Assembly: GCA_024867545.1 (NCBI GenBank)
Contig: JANFNE010000025.1
Span: 186,001-250,000 of the forward strand
DNA: 64,000 bases
DNA from: Phytopythium helicoides
Lineage: Eukaryota > Oomycota > Peronosporomycetes > Pythiales > Pythiaceae
Direction of reading: 5' to 3'
The translations under genes and the position numbers were made by a program. How positions within the stretch are numbered: the first letter of the stretch is position 1; each line of letters starts with the position of its first letter. Positions 32,910 through 44,001 of this stretch are shown in pieces. The notes under the pieces were generated by a model, which ran no database searches, was not told the origin of the DNA, and worked only from the letters and a program-made list of their open reading frames with translations.

Positions 32910-35656
32910 TTACTTACAGCCTAACCAAGCCTCGACAGCTGGATCGCAGGGATCACCGACACCGCGGGCAATCTGGAGCTGTCTCATCGCAATGTACCCT
33001 GGTACAATTACACAGTTGATGACTTGCATACGAGAGTTGAAGCATATTCCTGGTTTGCCATTCAGACTGCATTGCCGGTACAAAATGCCTCCGCACAACG
33101 TTCTAGTCATGTATTCCGTTGGTGCGAGTCGAGTGGTATCCAGTGTCATGTTGGCTGGGCAGTAGGTTGAGTTGATAGAGTCGAGCTTCTTTTTATCTGC
33201 AACAGAGATTCGCTCGTCGGTGCATGTGACTAATGGCTCATTTGCGTGAGGAGAGCAATAATAGTCGGTCAGGTCGCATTTTCCTGTCATAAATCCGTTA
33301 CAGCATACGGCATTGCGGTATCGAAGTACGAACAATTGAAGATGGTTTAGCCGAGCAACTGACGGAAGTATAGGTGCATGCGCAGCATCAACAACCTGGA
33401 TCCGCTGGAGCTTGTGAAGCTTTGAGAAGTCAGGTATCTCGGGGATTGAGATAAGACCAGCCATGACCAAGTACCGCAGATTGTGGAGCTTCTCCAGCGA
33501 TGGGATTACGGGGACATGGAAAATGCCGCCAAGATGAAGAAACGCAAGATGTGGCCAATTGTCGAACATGCCGTCTGGAAGCGAAGTGAGTTGTACAGAG
33601 GTCATATCACCTTCATAGTGACTGAAGAACACGTAGGGGGAAACCACATAAGTTAAAGACCAGATGTAAGTCATTTGGGAGAGAAGGTTACGTACAAATA
33701 CTCGAGCTGAGAGAACTCGGTGATCCAGTCAGGAAGTTCAGTCGTCTTGGTATAGATAAAGATGATCTGTTCTAAATGCTTGCACCGGCGTAGAGATTCC
33801 GGGAGCTTTGGTACTGCGCGATTAATGATTTGAACAATGCGCAACTCCCCGGCAATTGCAAGTTCTCCGAGACTGGCAGAGGTATCTACTGGATGCAGCC
33901 ATTCATCGTATGTCTTGACCACCCGCTGTCTGTCTACGAACACTAAGCATGTACAGTGCTTGGCACCAACATTCCACTGGTAGCTTGCCACCACGCAGTG
34001 CTTGTACTTGTCACAAAGCTTTTTCGTCGAGTCAACCGCGACACCTGCATAAGTAAAAATTATTCCACCAGCAATGAGGAACGATGCAGCCACAAGCAGC
34101 TTGGCCCAGTCACACTTGACTGCTCGCGCATGTTTTACCGCAACAGCAACGGCTTTTGCACTTCCTTGATGTTTCATATCCAAAGTTTTGGGAACATGAG
34201 GCGCTACGATTGTTTTCTTTGCTTTCGGCTCTGAATTCTCCTGTAGAGAAGGATCCCTCGTGCGTTCCCGTGCATTGTGGATGAGAGCAGCCGTAATCTT
34301 TCTCCATTTGTATAGCGATAACACGTTGAGTGCAGACTTGTAGAAAAGAGAGCTGCCACTCGTGATTTGCAGGTAATGAAATGCGCTGCAGAAACTTGAG
34401 ATCTGCTCGGGACTTCCATACAATCGAGCGGTATTATCGTACGTGCCTTTGGGCAGCATCTCAAGGCGAGGCCCAAAAGCCGCACGGTCGAAATTGAAAT
34501 TATAAATGAAATAGACCAGCACAGTGAGGGGAGCAAACACTGCAAAGAACAGATCAAAGCTGTATAATAGCGTTAGAATGGCATTCGTGATTGCGGCTAA
34601 AAGAAAAGCTTGGAACGTACCCGTAGAACAGCCGAGCAATGACAAAATGAGGATCGACTTGAAGCCGGCGGTATCGATAGCATGACACGAGCCAGTTAAC
34701 AAGCAAGAGGTGCGAGTAGAAGAAGATAAGGGCCTTCGGAAATCCACGGTTAAGGTAAGTGAACAGCGTTGTGGTCTGAAATATAAGTTTCGGGACATCG
34801 AGCGCTGCATTCTGCGGGCTCATTGAAAGAGTCAGTATACACAACATGGAGATTGCGTCAATGGTCTTCCTGTACTTACAAAGTAGTGTCGTTTTAGAGG
34901 TGTTGGATTGGTGCATTGCTCCCTCAGCCAAATCATCGCCTCACTGAATTTGGTCATTTCTTTGCTCTGTTTAAGGTCTGGCGAATCTGATGTTTGAGTC
35001 TCGTGAGATTGTTCTGAAGGAGGCCTTTTCAACGGCTGATCAATATTCCGAAGGCCCACAAGCATGTATACGGCGAGCGCGAAATATCCGAAAGCAAATA
35101 GCACCAGCAAAACTACCGAAGATACAACAATCGGTGTGTCAGGCTGTGGTAGCAGCCAGAAATCGCCGTAGTCGAACTCGGCAGTATTCATGATACTGTT
35201 AGCCATTTCGTTTGGATACAGCTGGATGATTGCCAGCACAAGCGTCCAGAGCGCCGAGAAGACAAACACGACGATCGACGCAATCCCGAGGTAGCCAAAG
35301 ACGTCGAAGAATGACACAACTCGACTCCTCGCAACGGCCACTCGAATAAATGATCCGTGGCTCACAGCGTGCAAGAATCCCGATGCGGATGCAGGGATTG
35401 CAAGCATTGAATGTCGCTTAGGAGGAGGTGCTCTCGGAGTTGTTGGCTCTCTCGATACCATGGCTGGAGCTGAAGCACACACGGGTAGGCTTCTACGAGC
35501 CAATGCGTCGTTCGTTTCGTGAATGAGAGCATCAACTGAGGTCAAAGAGACGGGAGCCATGCTTGCAAGCTCGGTGGCTGAATGTGTTCTTTCCACTCGG
35601 GCGAGCTCCCGGACATCTGGGTCTGACCGGCGTTTTGGCTGGTCTTCCGACGCCAT
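32910..35656 (-). CDS. WLGC-H: polytopic membrane protein with LRR and WLGC domains
   Basis: Exons 34880-35656, 34621-34811, 33696-34559 and 32910-33621 on the minus strand; 847 residues, frame kept at all joins. The N-terminal cytoplasmic tail is Ser/Pro/Arg-rich (D-Q-P-K-R-R-S-D-P-D). The loop between membrane segments 4 and 5 is longer than in A-E and very Lys-rich. Five membrane segments, C-D-K-Y-K-H-C-V-V...C-T-C, LRRs and E-A-W-L-G-C-K at the end are clear. An upstream in-frame ATG at 35725 is less likely. Confidence 0.8.
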
Positions 35657-35932
35657 GCTGTACTTCGAAGACCTGGAATTGCTCGACCACAGAGAAAGCT
35701 GAGCAACTATCAAGAACACTGGCAAACTGCGAGTGAATGAAGGAACGACTGTTCGCCATCGCGTCCGTTATATTGCTTCTTCGTCGAATTCAAAAACCAA
35801 AGCTGGTCGCTGACGCCATCACTAGCCAAAATAGATTGGAAAGATAGTTGATGAAGACAAGAGTAAATGTTAAATGACGAAACCAACCATATGGGCTCTG
35901 TTGTCCAAGTTTGTGGTCGTGCGATTTCTAGT

Positions 35933-38697
35933 CTACTGCGTTGCCTTACACCCAAGCCAGGATTCAATTTCTGGGTCGCATGGGTCGCCCACACCTCGCT
36001 GGATCTGAAGCTTCCGCACTGTGATGTATTCGCTGTTGGCGACGCAGCTAATGACCTGCATACGAGCGTTGAAGCAGATACCAGCAATACCGTTCAACGC
36101 ACACTGACGATACATCGTTCCCCCGCAGAGCTCGTCAGTGGAATGCTTTGTGGGCATGAGCTCCTTACTGTCTACTGTTAAATTCTTTGTGCACAAGCTT
36201 GCATCAATTGCCCCGAGCTTTACCTTGTCAGAATCTGGTAAGCGTGCGCTTGTGCAAGTCACATTAGGCTCATCTTCTCGAGGTTTACACTGGAAAGCAG
36301 TCAAATCGCACTCGCCAGTGATAAAGCCGTTACAGCATACAGCATTTCGTTTGATTAACTCCATGTGCTTCAGCATTTTCAACGGTTGGAAAGATGGAAG
36401 AGTCTCGACGTGCTGTGCATCGACAATGCTTAATGAACGGAGGTCATCCAAGCCGTCAAACTCTGGAATGGAAGTAATCGAGAAGAGACTAGTCAACGTC
36501 AGTGTCTGCAGATGGTGAAGATTGCTGAATGACGGTAGTTCTGAGATCCCTGCCATCCCACCTAGTCGGAGAAAAAACAAGTGAGGCATGTTTGAAAAAA
36601 CATTGTTTGGTATAGACTGAAGCGTTCGATTGGTATAGTCTGCCTCAATGTGGCTAGCGGTAATGATTACAGATGTTAGACATGCAAATCGACACAATAA
36701 GACACCACATAAAAAAACTGATTACGTACAGATATTCCAACCGAGAAAAGTTTTGGATCCACTCTGGCAGACGCGTTGTTTTGGTGTATATGAGGATGAG
36801 TTGCTCAAGCTGACTACAGTGCTGTAGCGTTTCAGGTAGTTCTGGCACAGCACGATTAATTATTTGCACGATGCGTAGCTCACCTGCCATCGCAAGTTCT
36901 TCAAGGACAGAAATTGCATCCTCTGGATTTTCCCATTGTGCAAAAGTTTTTGGTGCAGTCTCGCGATCAACAAACATCAGACACGTGCAATGCTTTGAGT
37001 TGACATTCCACTGGTAGCTCACGACACCGCATTGAGCGTACTTGTTGCACAAACTGTCGCTTGATGTGATAGACACAATTGAAAAAACGAGCACACTCAC
37101 TCCTGCAAAGAAAAAACTTGACGATAGCAGCATCTTAGAAGGCGTTCGCTTGCCAAATTCGTCTCGCACTTTCTGTGTGATAGAGTCTCGAAGAGCACCA
37201 ACTGATCCTGTCGATCGCTCTGCTGTGCTAGCTGGCCGTGACTGCTCGTTGACCGATTGTCGCTCACTCTTTGTGTCAGCATGGTGTTTATGTCCATGCC
37301 GAAACTTTTGTTCTAAGTCAAAGTTATGTGCAAGCGCGAAGATAATCTTGAACCACTTGAACAATGAAAGGAGATTCAGTGCTGATTTCATAAGCAATGA
37401 TCCCACGGTTGTGAACTGCAGGTAGTGAAAGGCACTTCGGAAGCTTGAGATGTGTGCCGGGTCGCCGAAAAGTCGAGCTGTCCGGTCGAAGACAGAAATC
37501 TTGAAGCCCTCTTGACGTGTCGCAAATGCAGCTCGATCAAATTCAAATGTGTTGAAAAAGTAGACCAGAACAACAAGCGGTGCGAAAACAGCGAAGAACA
37601 GGTCGAACCTGTTTACGGAGTTAGTTTATGTGAGAGATCGAATAAGATTGAGAGAATGAACTTCACGCACATATAGAATAGCCGTGGGATGATCAGAAAA
37701 TGATCGATTAGGTAGCGCTGGTACCGGTAGAATGATAAAAACCAGTTGGCAAGCTGCAGAGTCAGGTAGAAGTAGATAATGGGCAATGGAAAGCCCAGGC
37801 GTAAATACGTGATGAGCGATGCCGTCTGAAAAAATAGTTTGGGCATATCAAGCAGCGCATTCTACAGTATCAGCGAGTACTATGTCTTTAGTATTGTTTT
37901 CGCACAATATCAGAGACATCTAATTGGCTTACCATATATTCACGCTTTTCTGGAGTCATCACTGCAAAGCGTCGAGCAAGCTGACGAACAGCCAATACGA
38001 TCTTATGATTTTGAGAGTTTACAGCACGATGCACAGATGACTTCACTTTGGTGCTGCTGTTCAGATTTTGTAAGGAGTCTTTGGTCGATGATGTTTTCGG
38101 CATTGGACGGCATGAAAAGTACAGCATCAAGGCTGCTAAAGCCAGATATCCTAGACCAAAGAGTATGAGCAGCGCAACTGCTGCACCTGTTAGCTCCGAC
38201 GGGGGCTTGGGCAAAAGCCAAAAGTTTCCGTTATCGAAGCTAGACGTCCTCATAAGGCTGTTCGCAATTTTTGTTGTGTATACTTGAATGACGGCGAGCA
38301 TAAAAGTCCAAGCAGCTGACAGTACGAATGCAATGAACATTGGGATGCCTAGAACGCCAAAGATTTGGTAGAAGCGGCTCACGTCACTCACCACCACTTC
38401 TATTATCGACGATCGGCGGGGCTGGGGCAACAATGGAGCTGGGGATACTGGACTGATTGCCATATCCACCATTTTGAGTCTGTGAGCAAGGGGAGTATGA
38501 CCCAGAGCCGCTGAAAGTGGTTTTTCAACTTCAGGTGCGTTGTCGGTTGCAAGAATGATAGCTTCTAGCCCGCCCGGGTCATCAAACACCCTAGAGTCTT
38601 CTCTTTTCCCTACCACATGCTCATTCCTCAGCGCAGATACGTCTTGTGGTTCGCTAGAATGGTTGGTTTGCTCGCCAAAACTCTGGTCGTGTGGCAT
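35933..38697 (-). CDS. WLGC-I: polytopic membrane protein with LRR and WLGC domains
   Basis: Exons 37933-38697, 37671-37861, 36730-37608 and 35933-36653 on the minus strand; 851 residues. The membrane core (I-F-G-V-L-G-I-P-M-F-I-A-F, A-V-A-L-L-I-L-F-G-L-G-Y, I-I-Y-F-Y-L-T-L-Q-L-A-N-W-F) and Cys cluster (C-N-K-Y-A-Q-C-G-V...C-T-C) are conserved. The C-terminus reads E-S-W-L-G-C-K-A-T-Q, so the Ala before Trp is replaced by Ser. The exon 1/2 junction lies after Y-M rather than H-Y-Y/F, a slight drift. An in-frame ATG at 38805 exists upstream. Last member of the array. Confidence 0.8.
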
Positions 38698-38901
38698 GAC
38701 GTGTAACAACCGTGTTAACACTATCAGGTCGAAAGCAAAAGTGTCTTTGCCAAGAAGGCTGACTGGAATAGTGTAGCGGTCTTTCTGAAGTCTTGTTGAG
38801 TCCAAGAATATCTAAGGATCGCATCAATTTGAATGAGCTGACGGCATTTTATTTTCAAAAGCAAAACGATTCACCCGATTCGGCTCGAAACCACTCTCTG
38901 T

Positions 38902-40485
38902 TCAGTCCACAGTTGGAACCACCCCGCTTTCCCACGAAAAAGTTGCCCCTGGCCATTTCGTTCTGAGTATCTCTTCCAAAGGTGGAGCTCCATGACCGCC
39001 ACTTTTCCCCGCATTAACGAGTGGCACTGATGAGCCGATGAACTCGCTCGAGCTTTCCAGCTTGATGCGGCACTTGGCAAGTTGTGGCTGCTGCCAAGTT
39101 GTCTCATTGGTATCAGCAGCCCTACCGCGCAATTGCAGTCCGTTATAATAGTAAAAATCGAACTCCAGCAGATCATTCGTATCGATTGCCTGACTTTGCG
39201 ACGTTTCATTTGCATGCGATGGCGCTGGCATGGCTGAGGCAGCTCCATTTTGCTCGGCATCAAACTGTGCCTGCAGCTCGCGTGCAACATCAGAGTCGGA
39301 GCGCTGACGGTGGGTCGACGACGCAGAGTTTGATGCGTATTTTCCACTCAACGCGAGCTCCACGTCACCGGTGTGTAGGAGCACCGATACTGTTTTCCAG
39401 TAGTCGTCCCAGAGAATGATTCCTGCTCCTTCGGCCATCTCGAGCTTGGCTAGCAGTCGTGCCATCCAGTAGTCGTTTGACAGAATATCAGATGCAACCC
39501 CAAGCTGCTTGAGCGACTGCTGAAGCGACTGGACGCCCAGGAAACCCGATTCGGCCGGGTCGAGCGCCTTGAAGACGCGCTGGATATGCTGAAAGAGGCG
39601 CTCGGACGGCGACTCGCGACAGACGGCGGGGTCCACCGCGAAGCCGACCGAAAAGTGCGAGGCGCTGCCAATGACCCATACTGGCGCCTCGGGAGACTTG
39701 AAGAACGTCCCGACCTGGCAGTAGCGCAGCGCTTCGAGCTGCGTGAGGTAGCCCACTCGCGCGCGCTGCTGCACGCCGCGCAGCATGAGCCCCGTGTCAC
39801 CCATGGGCACGGCGCCGTCAAACACATTGGACGTGGCTCTCCCCGTGAGCAGCAGGTTGATCAGCTCCTGTCCGCAGTGTCCAAACTGCCCCGTGAGCGC
39901 AGCGTCAGGGTCATCCATCTCTTCCCTCACGCGCGCCACCGTCTTGGTGCGCAGCGCGCTCAGCACGAAGCTCACGACGCCGGTCTCTCCCTTCAGCACC
40001 TCCTTGTGCTGCGTCCACAGGCTCGCGACCTCCGCAACCTCCGCCGGGGCCTCGTACTCGATGCACCGGAGGTTCTCCACGCCTTGCTCCCCCGCCGACG
40101 TCGCCACGAGCACCACCTTGACGCCCCGACTCCCGTCGCAGCGCGCCATCTGCACCAGCAAACTGCCCAGCGCCTCGCCAAGCCGCTCCATTTGCTGCTC
40201 CTCGCTCGCCACGCGCAGCGCCAGCAGCCGCCCGAGCGACAGCTTCAGGTCCCGGTCGCCCTCGAACAGCAGCAGCCGCAGCAGCTCGGCTTGGACAGCC
40301 GCCAGCACGCCGCAGGGCCCGCCGTGCGCCTGCGCGAGCCCCAGCGCGAACTGAGACGCGCCGCTCGGCAGGAAGTCGAAGCCCTGGCTCAGCCAGCGCC
40401 TCGCGTCGGCGCTGGGCGCCGCGAGGCCCGCGCGCGGCCACAGCAGCGCTCGCAGCGCGGCCACTTGGGCCCCCGGAAGCTCCAT
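38902..40485 (-). CDS. MINDY-3/4 family deubiquitinase
   Basis: Intronless frame of 527 residues. The catalytic Cys motif G-G-P-C-G-V-L-A-A-V-Q lies at residues 55-65 (Cys58) and the catalytic His at about 277 in V-W-V-I-G-S-A-S-H-F-S-V. Between them C-G-Q-E-L-I-N-L-L-L-T-G-R-A...N-V-F and L-R-Y-C-Q-V-G match the MINDY-4 type. After the His there is a helical segment (F-K-A-L-D-P-A-E-S-G-F-L-G) that resembles a degenerate EF hand, as in MINDY-3. The C-terminus L-E-E-I-L-R-T-K-W-P-G-A fits the family. MINDY enzymes remove Lys48-linked ubiquitin chains. The N-terminal third is very GC-rich. Confidence 0.85.
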   Translation of the reverse strand: MELPGAQVAALRALLWPRAGLAAPSADARRWLSQGFDFLPSGASQFALGLAQAHGGPCGVLAAVQAELLRLLLFEGDRDLKLSLGRLLALRVASEEQQMERLGEALGSLLVQMARCDGSRGVKVVLVATSAGEQGVENLRCIEYEAPAEVAEVASLWTQHKEVLKGETGVVSFVLSALRTKTVARVREEMDDPDAALTGQFGHCGQELINLLLTGRATSNVFDGAVPMGDTGLMLRGVQQRARVGYLTQLEALRYCQVGTFFKSPEAPVWVIGSASHFSVGFAVDPAVCRESPSERLFQHIQRVFKALDPAESGFLGVQSLQQSLKQLGVASDILSNDYWMARLLAKLEMAEGAGIILWDDYWKTVSVLLHTGDVELALSGKYASNSASSTHRQRSDSDVARELQAQFDAEQNGAASAMPAPSHANETSQSQAIDTNDLLEFDFYYYNGLQLRGRAADTNETTWQQPQLAKCRIKLESSSEFIGSSVPLVNAGKSGGHGAPPLEEILRTKWPGATFSWESGVVPTVD

Positions 40486-41031
40486 CTTGAAGTGTTGCTG
40501 GGCCAGGAAGGAAGGGGAGGGAATGATTTGATTGGTGGAAAATGGGAGAAGTGGAGGGATATGATTGGAGGAAAAGATGCGTTATGCTGCGACAGGCTTT
40601 TTCCGACGCATTTTCGGCCAACTTCAAGGTGCGCACCGGGCAGAAGAGTCGCTGGAGGCGCGTCATGTGGCCCTCGACGAGCAAAAATGCACCGCTCGAC
40701 TCGACTGCAGCGAGGTGGCGTCGCTCTGCTTGTCTTTTGTTGGCGAGAAAGTGGGTATATGGAGAGTGCTTTCGAGATTTGGAGAGGTGGAGAAGTGGGG
40801 ATACATGGGAAGGTAGTTGTTGTATTGCTTGCGAGTTGGTTGGTTGGCTGCTGCTGCTGCTGCTGCTGGTTGGGAATCTAGGATCTAGAGGCGGAGCCGC
40901 CCTTACTTAAAATGCTATCATGTGTACACTACTGGGCTCACTGGAGAACAGAACGCTGGAGGCCGATATAAATGGAGACTTGGGAGAGAGAGCGAGAGCG
41001 AGAGAGCGAGAAGCGAAGACACGATGGGGAG
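40486..41031. other. Intergenic region with microsatellites
   Basis: About 545 bases between two minus-strand genes. It contains about seven CTG units (40848-40868) and a GA-rich stretch near 40980-41022 adjoining the next gene's stop. It presumably includes the promoter of the deubiquitinase gene. No gene seen. Confidence 0.6.
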
Positions 41032-41676
41032 CTAGTGCACGGGCACGTACTGCTGCTTGCCCTCGATCCTCCGCTCCTCGCGGCGGCGGCGCGCGTACAA
41101 GACGCCCTTCTTGACGCTCACGTACAGCCCGACGAGGAAGAAGGGGAGCACGAGGAGCCAGAGGAACGGGTGCGCGGCGTCGGTCGAGCTCAGGCTCATG
41201 GCGCCGTGGCGCAGCGGCCCCCTGTGGTGCTTGGAGTAGTAGATGTTGATCTCGACGGACGAGTCGTCTTCGGGGGCCTTGGCGGCCAGCTGCGGCGTGG
41301 CCGTCGCGCTCTCGGGCGAGCCCACAATGTCCATCGCGAGCGACTCAAGGCACGCCGGGGTCAGCTCCTCGGCATGCAGCGCCATGCACACATGCACGCT
41401 TCGCATGGCCGACAGCATCTTTGCGGGTGGCACACTGTCCTGCACTTCTCGCAACAGCGCGAGCACGCGCGCCTCCGAGGCGCAGAATCGCTCGACGTCC
41501 ACCGCGCAGGCGCCGTCCACGGCCAGCGACGCGACCTGCGGAGCTGGAACTGGAACTGGAACTGGAGTTGGCTCGGTGGCGTTGGCCTGGGCGAGCTCCA
41601 GGCCTACAATGGCCGCGTCCATTGCCTCGTCGGCCTGGCGGCGCAGCGTCGAGAGCTGGGCGAGCGGCGAGTTCAT
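41032..41676 (-). CDS. Small Cys-containing protein with one C-terminal membrane helix
   Basis: First in-frame ATG at 41676 gives 214 residues; the frame stays open to 41787 but without an ATG, so a spliced 5' exon is possible. A Cys-spaced helical segment (C-A-V-D-V-E-R-F-C, later V-H-V-C-M and P-A-C-L-E-S-L) resembles one GLG1-type Cys-rich repeat. A single hydrophobic helix (F-L-W-L-L-V-L-P-F-F-L-V-G-L-Y) lies near the C-terminus, followed by a basic tail (R-R-R-R-E-E-R-R). There is no signal peptide from this start, so it would be tail-anchored unless a leader exon is missing. An imperfect P-V-P-V run comes from a GGAACT-type repeat near 41547-41565. Function unknown; the GLG1 likeness is weak. 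Confidence 0.55.
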   Translation of the reverse strand: MNSPLAQLSTLRRQADEAMDAAIVGLELAQANATEPTPVPVPVPAPQVASLAVDGACAVDVERFCASEARVLALLREVQDSVPPAKMLSAMRSVHVCMALHAEELTPACLESLAMDIVGSPESATATPQLAAKAPEDDSSVEINIYYSKHHRGPLRHGAMSLSSTDAAHPFLWLLVLPFFLVGLYVSVKKGVLYARRRREERRIEGKQQYVPVH

Positions 41677-41817
41677 CGGCGAGTCGGGCGTTGCGCAAAT
41701 GAGCTGCTGCCGTTTGACGCGGAGAGCTCTCGACTGGGCTACAGTATGGTCTCTGTAGCCGCACGATCGCACGAGGTGGAACGTCACGAGAGAGTAGAAA
41801 AAAAAAACAGTCGGATT

Positions 41818-41886
41818 TCACTTGGTTTCAGTATAGGTGGACAGCGCTGTCGTGGCATTGCGCAGAGGTATACTGAAACCAAGTGA
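41818..41886. promoter_or_regulatory. Perfect 18-base inverted repeat upstream of the small membrane-protein gene
   Basis: Arms 41818-41835 and 41869-41886 are exact reverse complements, separated by 33 bases whose start includes the small palindrome GACAGCGCTGTC. It lies about 140 bases upstream of the ATG at 41676, so it could be a protein-binding site, an RNA hairpin, or a palindromic insertion remnant. Confidence 0.6.
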
Positions 41887-42150
41887 GTTCAGGTGGCTAC
41901 AGCTTGAACTTGGGGGCGAGCGCCGAACTGCGCTATATTTGCGGCAGCAGCAGCCGAGCAATCGACCGAGCGGCAGGGAGCGGAGCTAGACAGGCACCAG
42001 CAGGTGCCGCGCCATGCGACGGACCAGCAGAGCGCCCCATTCGAGTGGCTTTAGGCGCTCGAGCAGCGAGTGTCTCGGTGCGGGTGGTCCGCCGGCTGGC
42101 TCGGCGAAATTTTTTCGAAAAAACCGGAGCACAACCGAAATTGCGATTTT

Positions 42151-42256
42151 GACTATCTAGGAGTCAATATCTTCTTGTTATGTAGACCTGGAAGTCATTG
42201 AAATAAATAAGACTTCCTGGTAGACATGTCTATATTTTATGACTATCTGGGAGTCA
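42151..42256. repeat. Short repeated palindromic motifs, possible LTR remnant
   Basis: A motif starting GACTATCT and ending GAGTC occurs at 42151-42165 and 42241-42255 with one difference. Between them a second motif, GTAGACCTGGAAGTC (42182-42196), is followed in near-reverse complement at about 42211-42225. Such nested motifs occur at ends of Ty3/gypsy elements, and a decayed element lies next door. The link is inference. Confidence 0.35.
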
Positions 42257-42849
42257 TGAGGTGGGTGGGTCACACAATCTAAATGTTGCTGTGCGAAATG
42301 CGTACGTCATTGACCTATGATGAGAACAAAAGTAGACCTCGACCGTCATAGCGCTGAAGCTTATGGTGTTGTCCTACCTGCTGATGCTGTTGCTACTCTT
42401 GCGAAAGCCTGCACAACAGAGCTGAGAGCGCAAGCGCTGATGCAAAGTCAATCAACCCTAGACCTTTTGTTGTTAGTCAGAGCACTTGATACTCCAAGGG
42501 TATATGAGGAAGACCAGCTGTAAGGTAGAAGCCGCCAGATCGGAGAGAGGGCCACATAAATCTTCAATAGCTTCCAAACCTGTCCATGATACGAACAGTT
42601 CCCATCGTTGAAGACGTTCGTTGAAATGATGCTCCTTCAGCTTCTATACGTCGAGCACGAGTCCTTGCTCAGACACAAACTCCTTGATTTATACTTTCTC
42701 TATAAAAGCCTGGAAGCAGAAGAGACGAGAGAGGAAAGAGATAAAAAGAGAAGTTTATTAGCGCAGGAAGAAAAACTTTCTACGACGGCTCTTAGGGGCC
42801 ATTGTAGGCGGATTCACGCTCTGGGGTCGGGGCTCTTCATCACAGGGGT

Positions 42850-43750
42850 TTCACATGTGCCGCTTCAACACCAGGGCCACATAGGTACCTTTTGGGATAC
42901 ACGAAAGGCATTCCAACAGTCTCATCAAGGGAAGAATCAGCGAAGAACTTTAAACGTGTGGGATGAACCTCATGATCCACGTAAGTATGCAAGTGACGGA
43001 TGATGAAGGTGTGCGGACGTGCCTCAACCACGTGAATAGAACCGACCCACTGTGCGAGCTGCCCGTCATGCACAAGCCTTTGGTCAGCTCGCGACCACAG
43101 AACGTAATCCCCAAGATCATAGCTTGCGACAACCCCTTTTTGCAGCACGGTGCATTTATCCGTGCCCTGATCGATCGTTCGAGATCGGCCACCTTGACCA
43201 TGAGTTTGTTCGTGATGTGAGACGAAAGACACTTGACTGGTAGAAATTCCAGGCGTGTGGTCCAACACGTCAACCTCATGGCCAGGTGGCGCAACCGACC
43301 ACTCGATTTTGAACCCGTAGAGCTTATGCTTGGCTGAGTCGAGCTCTGGAATTGAGAAGTTCGTAATTGCCTTGAGCGACTCATCACCACCAGCTGCTAT
43401 ATAGTCCGCGAGGATAGGAGCAGTGTCAGCAGCTATCTCTTCCACGTGACAAGTGACATCACCGAAGACTTCATGACTGGACTCGAGGTTGGTGATCTCG
43501 TCCTTGAACTGGAGGTTGAGGCGATCTAGGATGAGCTTGACGGTGCTTCGTATCTTGGTGAGCTAGGAGATTAAGAAGTGATGCTGACCGACGTGAGCGA
43601 CTGCCACACGAGTTTTGTGGGTAGTGCTAACGAGTTTGAAACTTTCACCGATGTCAGCGCTCGTTATGAGCTCTTTATCTCTCTCCCTTACGTTGTTTTT
43701 CAAAGCCAAAGAGTATAGAGTCAGTTGGACTGCTATGTATACTACCAAAA
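42850..43750 (-). mobile_element. Decayed Ty3/gypsy retrotransposon fragment (integrase C-terminal region)
   Basis: Minus-strand remnants include L-G-D-Y-V-L-W-S-R, W-V-G-S-I-H-V-V, H-T-F-I-I-R-H-L and H-P-T-R-L-K-F-F-A-D-S, the pattern of the domain after the integrase core in oomycete gypsy polyproteins. Upstream pieces are separated by a stop and frame changes, and no reverse transcriptase, protease or gag was seen. No flanking LTR pair was found. It is an old, inactive fragment. Confidence 0.6.
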
Positions 43751-44001
43751 AAAGGGCAGACCATCCCTAAATATGGCACACCCTACGTAAATAGGCTCGT
43801 CCTATCTGCGACGTGTGGCGAATCGCGATCAAGAGATTTGCTCTGCGTAATTTCTCCCCTGCTGGGCGGTGGAATGGGCGCCACATGCGCTAATTTCCCG
43901 CCTCAGCTCCATTCCTTGGCGCCCCACGCAAATGTTGCATTGCATTAGCGAAGTAGCTCTGCACTACAACTCCCTACCCGAGCTCTCGCTCCGTTTCAAT
44001 A

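Noticed and set aside
39586..40881. 431-residue plus-strand frame opposite the MINDY-family gene
   Set aside because: It lies antisense to a gene with clear catalytic motifs, and its His/Arg/Gln-rich composition is typical of antisense frames in GC-rich DNA.
42317..43003. Two plus-strand frames (42317-42523 and 42608-43003)
   Set aside because: They overlap or adjoin the decayed gypsy fragment, have no recognisable domains, and probably derive from degraded element sequence.
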